From the NCBI GenBank assembly GCA_004194705.1, contig SADC01000953.1:24138-88137 (forward strand): a stretch of 64,000 nucleotides of DNA, given 5' to 3'. Both the position numbers and the translations under genes were made by a program. Of this stretch, positions 56,547 to 64,000 are shown in pieces (the stretch's first letter is position 1; the number at the start of each line of letters is the position of its first letter). The notes below the pieces were generated by a model. That model ran no database searches. It was not told where the DNA came from and was given only the letters and a program-made list of their open reading frames with translations. This stretch comes from Ditylenchus dipsaci. Its lineage: Eukaryota > Nematoda > Chromadorea > Rhabditida > Anguinidae.

Positions 56547-58100
56547 TCACTCGAAAGGGACTCTGGATGCATAAAAATGTATGCATACCAGAGTTTTTTT
56601 ATGCGGTAGGCCCCAGTCAACAAAACTATGTTCAAATTCCATCTTTTCTAAGTATCAAGGCTCCCCAAGGCAAAAAGTCAATTTTGGTCAAAAAAAATTT
56701 TTTTTCAAAAAATTGATTTTTTATGTGGAAGAGTGTCACAAAATAACTTTCTCATCGTTTTTAGCGTATAAAATCACTCAGAAGTCATTTAAACATGATT
56801 TAAGAAAAATTATAAAATGTGCCCCCACCTGGATATACCTGGAGAATCTGAATAATAAAAAAGAGAGATTTTTAAATAAAAAAAACTATTCTATCATATG
56901 TTAAATCGTGTGGTGAATCCTGCTTGATAAGACTAAAACTGTGATTACACCCACCCAAACCAAACTGGGTACCACCTGGCCAGGCAGATATCCACCTGCA
57001 TAACCTAAAAAACGAAATTTTGGTAAATTTCAAAACAAACCATGTTATCATAATGTAAAATTGTGTGGTGAGATGGGTTTGATAAGACCAAAAATACCAT
57101 TTTAATTTTAAAAATCTCGGCCATCAGCTGAATGTATACCTGGTCAGGTGGTAGCCACCCGAGGTTTTTGGATTCGCGAGGTAAAAATAGACTTTGGGTC
57201 TTATCACTTATCACGACTTTGGGTCTTTTTAATCAAAAGTTTCAATGATTGCCAGTTGATAGCCGCCGATTATATGTTAAATGAATGATTTATTTTCGAT
57301 TTTGACATTTTATTTTAATTTTATTTTAAAATTTTATTTATTTTCTAGGCCATCCAGCTTAATATCCCACTTGGCCCTGAGTACCCATGCAAGGTGTTGG
57401 AATTCGAGTCATTAAAAATCATAGTTTTAACATTGTCAAACCATGTTCAGCGTAACATTTTGGGTAGGTTGCCATGGTTTGAAATTTTGTTCAAATAATG
57501 TAAAAAAAAACTAAAATTTTCGGTATTTGGAGACAGATGAACCCTCAGAATATGTATCTATCTGGTATGGGTGTTGCGCCCGAGAAGATTATTATGATTT
57601 CTGAGATAAACAGGGCTAGAGCAAATGTTGACCCTACTATAGAATACCCCCCCCCCCCCCAAAAAAAATCCGACCTTTTAAAACTTAAGTAAAAAGTACC
57701 CAAATATATGTCCCAGACCCGGAAAATGTGCGCAAACTCTTCATTAGTCACAACTTCCGTACGCTGGCCTACCCCTAAGAATAAGGGCTAAGCCTAAACT
57801 TGTTGTTTGCAAGGGTAGTTACAGCATTTTTTAAAGGTCGGATTTTTTTTGGGGAGGGGGGGGATGGGGTATTCTATAGTAGCGCCCAATGTTCTTTTAC
57901 CAAATATACGATTGGCCAAACAATTAGAAATTGAAACAAGTGATTGAGCAAATATGTATTTGAGCAAATCCTTATTTGACCAAATGTCTGTTTTATCAAA
58001 TAGTTCATTGGCATTTCTCTAATTTATCTTTAATAGGCACGCCGGCAAAAGGTGCGTGAGACATTTGTTAGTCCCGGTTAACATACACTAGCCTACCCAG
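56547..58100. other. No gene; repeat arms
   Basis: Starts with the GCATACCAGAGTTTTTTTATG arm of the GC-core family. 56.95-57.40 kb has GTACCACCTGGCCAGGCAG and CAGGTGGTAGCCACCC, words shared with the composite element at 15.5 and 51.6 kb. 57.63-57.88 kb is an inverted repeat (GTACCCAAATATATGTCCCAG; related copy at 20.1 kb). No exon supported. Confidence 0.4.
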
Positions 58101-58192
58101 CCCCACATTCATAATCACTATCGGAGAGGATTTTATCCGATACCATCCGGATAATTATCCGAATTATATGCCAGACGGAGTATTATGTCTCA

Positions 58193-58480
58193 ATCGGTAT
58201 GAGATCCCGGGCTGGGCTAGATGTCCTGAAAATGGGCATGAGATAGGATGAGATATCAGTCTTGGATGTCCTTATATGATGTATGAGATCCCGGATTGGG
58301 TTGGATGTCCTAGAAATTGGCATAAGAAATCGTTCTCGGTCGGATTTCCTGCAAATCGGCGTGAGATACCGGGCTGGGTTGGATGTCGTGAAATTAGGTA
58401 TGAGATCCCAGGCTGAATTAAATATGCTGAAAGTGGGCATGAGATCCTGGCTGAGTCGGACGTCCTGAAAAGAAGCATGA
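58193..58480. repeat. Tandem array, about 40-bp unit
   Basis: About seven degenerate copies of a unit with the core GAGATCCCGGGCTGGGTTGG, ATGTCCTGAAAATGGGCAT. Open frames on both strands through the array are not genes. Confidence 0.75.
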
Positions 58481-58720
58481 AGCCCTGGGCTTAAAGTTGA
58501 TACTCAAACATTACAACAAATATTTTTGAATAAAAAGCATATTTTATTGTAAAATTTTGGCCGCTTTAAGCGGCCATCTAGCACCAACACGACGCGCGTA
58601 GCGCGTTTAAAATACAACAAAGTTTTAAATAAAAACAATTTTATATTCTTTTTTTTAAATATGTATTTGAACATCTGCTCCTGGGCCTCCCTAGTTATCG
58701 GGATAGTATCGAAAACTCGA

Positions 58721-59228
58721 TTTCTCGCTGGGAATCGAACCCTCGACCTTTGACCAATACAGTCAAACCTCGATTTAGTGGCACCCCAAAAGTTCGTTCC
58801 CGCCTAGGGTCCGACACTTTTTCTAACCCAATTTTCAAAATATTTTATCGATTCTGTTATGACAGCCTGGTCGCAAATATCGTGAGGATTCCAATTTTGC
58901 CGATCATTTTTGAAAAGTAAACGAATTTTGGGTTAAAAAAGTGAAACCTCGATATAGTGGCACCCCTTTTTTGAAAATAGGTGCCATATATCGAGGTTTC
59001 ACTTTTTTAACCCAAAATTCGTTTATTTTTTAAAAAAATGATCGGCAAAATCGGAATCCTCACGATATTTGCGACCAGACTGTCATAACAGAATCGATAA
59101 AATATTTTGAAAGTCGGTTAAAAAAAAGTGTCGGACCCTAGGCGGGAACGAACTTTTGAGGGTGCCACTAAATCGAGGTTTGACTGTATTTCTAACTGAT
59201 AGACCACTAACCACTAGCCACTCGGTCC
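58721..59228 (-). repeat. tRNA-like sequence split by a MITE
   Basis: Minus strand: GGACCGAGTGGCTAGTGGTTAG (D-arm and A-box-like, 59228 downward) ... CAGTTAGAAATA, then the MITE, then ATTGGTCAAAGGTCGAGGGTTCGATTCCCAGCG with a perfect B box. Removing the MITE and one TA gives about 80 bases with tRNA-like spacing. Probably a tRNA-derived SINE head or a tRNA gene destroyed by the insertion; the acceptor stem is not convincing. Confidence 0.5.
58760..59186. mobile_element. Pogo-like word MITE, word CTCGATTTAGTGGCACC
   Basis: 427 bp, TA-flanked. Tips CAGTCAAACCTCG and CGAGGTTTGACTG; conserved spacer GTTCGTTCCCGCCTAGGG, GTCCGACAC, TTTTGCCGATC in both arms; central words CCTCGATATAGTGGCACC and its complement. 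Clearest member for the four-word layout. Confidence 0.85.
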
Positions 59229-59462
59229 ATTATCAATGACAGAGTTATTGTGTATTAAATGGTTCATCTCGTCTTTTTTCATAGGAGACACCGCTTAATT
59301 GAGCAAAAAGAACAAACTCAATAGAATAATAGTTTTATTCATAATAACGATACCATTTCCACAAGGCGCGTGTTATTGGATAGGCAAGATATCGCCATAA
59401 AATAAAGTCATATTGTGCCAATGTTCAGACACCCTCTTCTTCTCATCCCTAAACTCTCACTA

Positions 59463-59634
59463 CAGTCAAACTCGATATAATGACACCTCGACATAACGAC
59501 ACCCTCAATATAACAACTCCTAAAAATGTACCAATTTGGTCGGCTTTGACTAAAATTTAGTCAAATGAACCCTTGATTATAACGACTCCTTTAGGCCAGT
59601 CCATTGAGGTGTTCGTTGTATAGAGGTTTGACTG
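59463..59634. mobile_element. Short pogo-like MITE, word CGATATAATGACACC
   Basis: TA-CAGTCAAACTCGATATAATG ... GTATAGAGGTTTGACTG-TA, 172 bp, with tandem CTCGACATAACGACACC at the left end; lacks the long spacer. Confidence 0.65.
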
Positions 59635-60589
59635 TATCACTTATTTCAACAACTTCTTACACTCCGAAGAAGAACAAAAGAGCAGTTTGTTCAAATCGCA
59701 CGATCGAAAACATTTTATGAACCCATTCTTCTCCTTGCATAGGATTTCAACCCCAATATACAGGCACGTATTCATTCAGATGAGGTATTTTCAGGTATTA
59801 ACGTTTTCATTCTAAAATCCCGGAAAATCAATAATTCAAAAGTGACTTCAAACTTTTGCAAATTCGACAAGTTTTTAAACAGATGGGGTATTTCTCCTGA
59901 TGTGGTCGTTTTAAAAATTTAATGATGGCTTGGCCATTTCCACAGATTATTCCTTAGAAATTTCCATTCAACCACAGACCCAACAATTTACTAATCTCCT
60001 TGCGAAATACGTGGTAATTCGAAACCAACTTTAACAACTCTACGTACAACTCTGTTCGTCGGAGGGGTGGGCAGTTTATGGGGTGGAAGCTAAAACAGAT
60101 TGACGAAAAAATAACATTGTTTGAAATTTTCATATTTTCAAATTTTAAAATTTCATATTCTCGTCGCAATCGGTAATTTTTCGGCTTGCGTAATTGTAGA
60201 AGAGCCTCCACAGACGGCATCTGAAGTATGCAAGAATAGATACGTGATCCATTAAACATGACGATATTAGGTAAACAACAAACAAAGGAAGCAAACAACC
60301 ACAAATTAGTAAAGAAAAATAATTAATAAAACAAATGCAATTCAAAAAGAATTAATTATTCGGATAATTATCCGATACTATCCGATAATTATCCTATCGG
60401 ATAGTATCCGATAGTGATATGAATATGGGGGCAGACCGGTACCCAGATAAAGGTACACAGATAGTTTTACCCAGATGGAGTGCCACACACGATGGAACCT
60501 AGGTGGGGGTAACCAGGTGGTGCTAACCTAGATAAGGTACACAGATAGAAGAACCAAGTTGGCGGGTTTTATTATCGTTTCAAATGATG

Positions 60590-61010
60590 TTTGAGTTAGA
60601 GCTGACGACTCCAATTTGCGATGTTTTTGAGCTCCGCCTATTTTTAGCCAATTTTTGTAAGCCAGACCTTAATTTTATAACACACCTTCCTAAGAACTTT
60701 TAATGGTTAACAACATGCTATTATTGGATTTTCGTAGTTAAATATTTTATTTCCAGAAAACAACCTCTCGAAAAAACATCGCAAAAACATTGCAAGCCGA
60801 AAAATGAAATTCCTCTTTGCGATATTTTTTGAGAGGCTGCTTTCTGGAAATAAAATATTTAACTAATGAAATCCAATAATAGCATGTTGTTAAGCATTAA
60901 AAGTTGTTAGGAAGGTGTGTTATGAAAATAAGGCTCTGGCTTACAAAAGTTGGCTAAAATATAGTTGGAACTCAAAAACCTCGCAAAACGGAGTAGCCAG
61001 TTCTAGTTTG
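60590..61010. repeat. Large palindrome, arms about 190 bp
   Basis: Left GTAAGCCAGACCTTAATTTT, AACACACCTTCCTAAGAAC, ACATGCTATTATTGGATTT; right AAATCCAATAATAGCATGTT, GTTAGGAAGGTGTGTT, GGCTCTGGCTTAC. No coding content. Confidence 0.65.
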
Positions 61011-61326
61011 AGGCGCAAGATGTCCACTGTTGGTCCACTGTTCGTTTAGTAAAAATATAACATTGAAACAGAACCCAATATAGAGCGAAATTAAAAAAAA
61101 ACACCTAAGAATTTTTAACTCCGAGCCATCCTATCCGAGTTCCGAAAGGGAGGGCAGGCTCACCCCTGTCAGCGAAAAGGGAAGAACAGGGTAACACTTT
61201 TCTAGGTTCGTTCTGACGAGTTCCGCCTTATTTCACGACTTAAATAGAATACGGGGTTATACGAAATTAAAAATTGCAGACAAAGAAATAAAAAAACAAA
61301 AAATTTAAAAAACACCCATTAATAAT

Positions 61327-61960
61327 TAGTGTTGATGTCTAGGTGGCGGGGCGGTTTGCGGGGCGGGTTTTCGATTAAGTGCGGGTAACGGTAACCCGCA
61401 AAAATAATTGCGGGTTACCCGCGGGTTTGCGGTTTCTCATTGTTCATTTTCGCGGTTTTAAAAAATCGCAACATGACAAAATTCTGCAAAATCTTGCTTC
61501 GAAATTTTTCTTAAAATACTTCCAAATTTTCTGTATAGTTACAGACTTTTACAATTTGTTGTTTCTTGAACTGTTTATACTGGTTTGCAATCTTTGTTCA
61601 TTGGCTTAGTTGAATCTAATCGCCTCATTTCTATAATTTATTTTAGGTAATGAAGCACAATATCTGGCGGATTGATCTATTCGAAAGAAAGGTATCAGAT
61701 GAATCTGGAAAAGAATAGGATCTTGTCGTGTGCAAGGAATTTCGAGCCAACCATGTCAAGAAGTGTGAGCTAAAAATTTCGGTAGAAGCGTCTCAACTCT
61801 CATTCGGCATCAATGCCGCCATTAAGAAAATATTGGAGGAGTGGAAAATAAGCCGAAGCAAGTGTTATGTGTTTTTTCGGGATGGAGCTGCTAACATGAA
61901 GAAAGCGTTAGAAGGTAATACAGGACTCTAATTCGCCGGTCCGCCCCGCAATCAACACTA
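61327..61960 (+). mobile_element. hAT element with 8-bp TSD and decayed transposase sequence
   Basis: Ends TAGTGTTGATG and CAATCAACACTA, exact 8-bp duplication TTAATAAT (61319-61326, 61961-61968). Both ends carry GC-rich words (GGCGGGGCGG / CCGCCCCGC) and the left has GCGGGTAACGGTAACCCGC and GGGTTACCCGCGGG. The interior encodes a fragment with a hAT-type catalytic block (see next entry). It links the 8-bp-TSD word elements in this window to hAT. Confidence 0.85.
61651..61920 (+). pseudogene. hAT transposase fragment
   Basis: Translated frame reads HNIWRIDLFERKVSDESGK, a stop at about 61717, then VCKEFRANHVKKCELKISVEAS...IKKILEEWKISRSKCYVFFRDGAANMKKAL. The block WKI-SKCYVFFRDGAANMKKAL matches the W-I-(x)n-V-D-(G/N)-A-x-N-M motif with the second catalytic Asp of hAT (ZBED-like) transposases. 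No BED finger, no first Asp region, no dimerisation domain; dead fragment of about 80 residues. Confidence 0.6.
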
Positions 61961-61968
61961 TTAATAAT

Positions 61969-63590
61969 TATTTTTCAAAAAGCAATCGTAATGTATAGTT
62001 TCATCAAATTATAGGCGCCGGTAGCGCCTGTTTTTCTAGTGCATAATAATATGCAAACCAGAGTTTATTTATGCGGTAGGTCCAGTTATCAAAATTATGT
62101 TCAAATCCATTTTTGATGCACCCAATCACCCTTCAAATGCCTTTACCTTGATCCCCCAACGCAAAAAGTGAAAAAATTCCGAAAATGGTCAATTGCGCCC
62201 TATAAACATGTTTTCTACACGTTTCAGCAGCTAAAACGCATAAAAAGTGGTTTAAGCCGATTTTGGGCGACCCCCATATAAGGTAGTTTAGCCGATTTTT
62301 GTCTTGCATTTGGCTCGCGCGAGCCAATGGACAATACTGGTCATAGCTTCAATGTGTATTAACTTTTTGCAACAAAAAATGTCTTGAAAACTAGGGTACG
62401 TTTTTAAGAAGCCGACTTTTTGAAAAAAAAGACATCTCATATTTTTGTGACAACTGTGCGAAAATCAGTGTGTAGGTTGTAAGATGTATTGCTTTTACTT
62501 TTTTCTGCTAGAGATACCATTAATTCTGACACAGGATTCGTGTTCAGCATGGACATTTTGCTTATAAAACTACCCTGGGAATTCCGATGACACCATCAAA
62601 TTTGAAATCCCGCTCAAGACAATGAACATTCAACTTTGAATATCAAACCAGCAACAAAGACATTATTATTATTGGGAGAGGTATACGGCAGTAACAACCG
62701 AAAAAGCGAAAAAATCAGAAACAGTTAAAAACACACAATAACCTTTTAAAATTTCTGGCGTTTTGCTGTCCTTCAGGTGTGCTAAGATTTGATGTTCCAT
62801 TAGAGCTACAACGACGCGGACAGTGTGTTTGCGACACAAAATTGAAGCGTTAGTATTGCAGTCAAACCTTGGTATAACGAAACGCTTGATATGGTATACC
62901 TACGACCGGATACACATTACCGGATACAACGACCCGATACACTTTTAAATTTTTTTGAAAAATGACTAAATTTAAAAAACAAATTTCGGCGCTAGTAGCG
63001 AATACCCCCCCCCCTCCAAGAATCCGACCTTTAAAAAATGCTGTAACTGTTTATTTACAAAACTTTTTTTTTTTGATATTTTTTGATTTTTTACAATCAA
63101 ATGGGAAAGTGTATCCGGTCGTAATTGTATCCGGTCCTAATTGTATCCGGTCGTAGGGCAGTCCTTGATATAACCAAACCCTTGATATAACGAACTCTTG
63201 ATATAGTGAAACTCTTGCTATAACGAAACTCTTGATATAACGAAACTATTGACTATTAACTAAGACTGCGTCATTTTATCTTTGACGTATCGTCTAATCG
63301 AAGCTTACGGCTTTTCAAAAAAATGCTCTAGTATTTGTGTTTATCAAGTTACATTTTCATTCCCTCAAAATTTTTTGCTGATACAACTAAGTAGTCTGTA
63401 AAGATTGTCAAAATAAATATGAAGTATTTCATAATTTTACTGTTTTATTACATCCATGTCTTTTCTTAGGTTATTCCGTCTTACAAGTCTGAAAACTAGG
63501 AAGTTTGGCTATTGAAAGCAAGAAAAATATGGTTTAATTTTTAACTTGCTGTGACTTTACAATTTACTTGATGATCCATCCTTTTTTCAG
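61969..63590. other. Upstream region of the RRM gene; no exon seen
   Basis: 62.03-62.12 kb has the GCGGTAGGTCCAGTTATC arm of the GC-core family. 62.86-63.25 kb holds pogo-like tips (CAGTCAAACCTTGGTATAACG) and a direct array of CTTGATATAACGAAACT, plus GTATCCGGTCGTA repeats around 62.92 and 63.11 kb. Earlier exons and the promoter of the RRM gene could be here but were not identified. Confidence 0.4.
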
Positions 63591-64000
63591 GAACCGAACA
63601 AGTTTGCAAACTTCGATTCGTTTGGAGGTGGCGGCAGCTACAGCAAGCAGCCTTCGTTCGCTGGTAATTCCAAATCTTCGAAGGACGAGACCAAGCTCTT
63701 TATTGGTGGACTGGCTATGGTGACTAACGATCGTCTCTCTAGCAACTTCTTCTCACAGTTCGGACAGGTTGTGGATTGTGTTGTGATGCGAAATGAGGAG
63801 CAGCGTTCCAAAGGTTTCGGCTTCGTTACACTGGCTTCTAAGGATCAGGTTTTATTTATGATCTAAATGACTCCGATTTATTTAATAATTCTTTATTTTC
63901 TAGCTTGCGGCCGCTCTGGGTACTCTTCCGCACACTATTGATGGCAAGGTGGTTGACTCGAAAGCTGCGGTTCCTCGTTCTGCTAATCGGTCTTCTACTT
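63591..64000 (+). CDS. RRM protein, hnRNP A/B - Musashi - DAZAP1 type (partial)
   Basis: Two exons: 63591-63848 (TTTTTTCAG acceptor, phase 0) and 63904 to the window edge, 55-nt intron. The frame has a Gly/Ser-rich lead (FDSFGGGGSYSKQPSFAGN) and then an RRM with RNP2 LFIGGL and RNP1 KGFGFVTL, GQVVDCVVMRN between them, and ALGTLPHTIDGKVVDSKAAVPR closing it. The HxIDGKxVDxKxAxPR end is characteristic of the tandem-RRM hnRNP A/B, Musashi and DAZAP1 group, which bind pre-mRNA or 3' UTRs. Whether this is RRM1 or RRM2 cannot be told. Codons are GC-richer at third positions than in USP47, as expected for a highly expressed gene. Confidence 0.88.

Larger units (their letters stand above)
58101..60430. 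mobile_element. Possible large inverted-repeat element with CGGATAATTATCCG words
   Basis: Left CCCCACATTCATAATCACTATCGG, right CCGATAGTGATATGAATATGGGG, each followed inward by CCGGATAATTATCCG / ATCCGATAATTATCC words. No clean target duplication. Contains a tandem array, a split tRNA-like sequence and a MITE. 59.64-60.35 kb holds open stretches on the minus strand without splice support. Confidence 0.45.

Noticed and set aside
58183..58478. Overlapping open frames on both strands
   Set aside because: Tandem array with a 40-bp unit; repetitive on both strands.

Overview
The window is nuclear DNA of an invertebrate animal. Evidence: genes with many GT-AG introns and T-rich acceptors ending TTTTCAG or TTTTAG, a USP47 orthologue in 31 visible exons, a MATH-BTB protein, an RRM protein and a piece of eukaryotic 28S rDNA. 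The MATH+BTB arrangement, the acceptor consensus and the 44-90 nt introns point towards a nematode, perhaps a large repeat-rich enoplean. That placement is inference. Most of the rest is AT-rich intergenic and intronic DNA packed with inverted-repeat transposons.

Layout. 0.75-1.5 kb: last exons of an unidentified plus-strand gene. 2.0-3.5 kb: minus-strand MATH-BTB gene. 3.6-8.5 kb: nested inverted-repeat elements. 9.1-34.4 kb: USP47, plus strand, complete from the catalytic Cys exon to the stop; its reading frame stays open over about 1,349 codons. Half of its 30 introns are 44-88 nt; the other half are swollen by transposons, including a 2.4-kb MULE that carries a FLYWCH gene. 34.4-46 kb: mostly repeats, with a small minus-strand hypothetical locus at 39-40 kb. 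46.4-47.2 kb: small unidentified gene. 48.0-48.4 kb: first exon of a secretory-pathway J-domain protein. 49.6-52.5 kb: composite element interrupted by a fold-back element. 53.9-56.6 kb: GC-rich hairpin repeats and a tandem duplication flanking a 28S fragment that has about 530 bp inserted in a universally conserved helix. 58-61 kb: repeats, including a tRNA-like sequence split by a MITE. 61.3-62.0 kb: a hAT element with transposase remnants. 63.6 kb to the end: hnRNP/Musashi/DAZAP1-like RRM gene, cut by the window edge.

The strongest new pattern is in the transposons. (1) A pogo-like (TA target) MITE group shares one conserved spacer, but each element has its own short 'word' next to the CAGTC tip, repeated at the centre of the palindrome, so the word is in four copies and differs between elements. 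(2) A hAT-like group (8-bp target duplications, TAG...CTA tips) is filled with palindromic words that also differ by element; one member still holds hAT transposase sequence. Both look like element-specific recognition sites that changed in concert within each element.

Apart from USP47 (a deubiquitinase), the MATH-BTB protein (likely a CUL3 substrate adaptor) and the J protein, which all belong to protein turnover or quality control, no functional linkage between the genes is visible. I do not read the neighbourhood as an operon.
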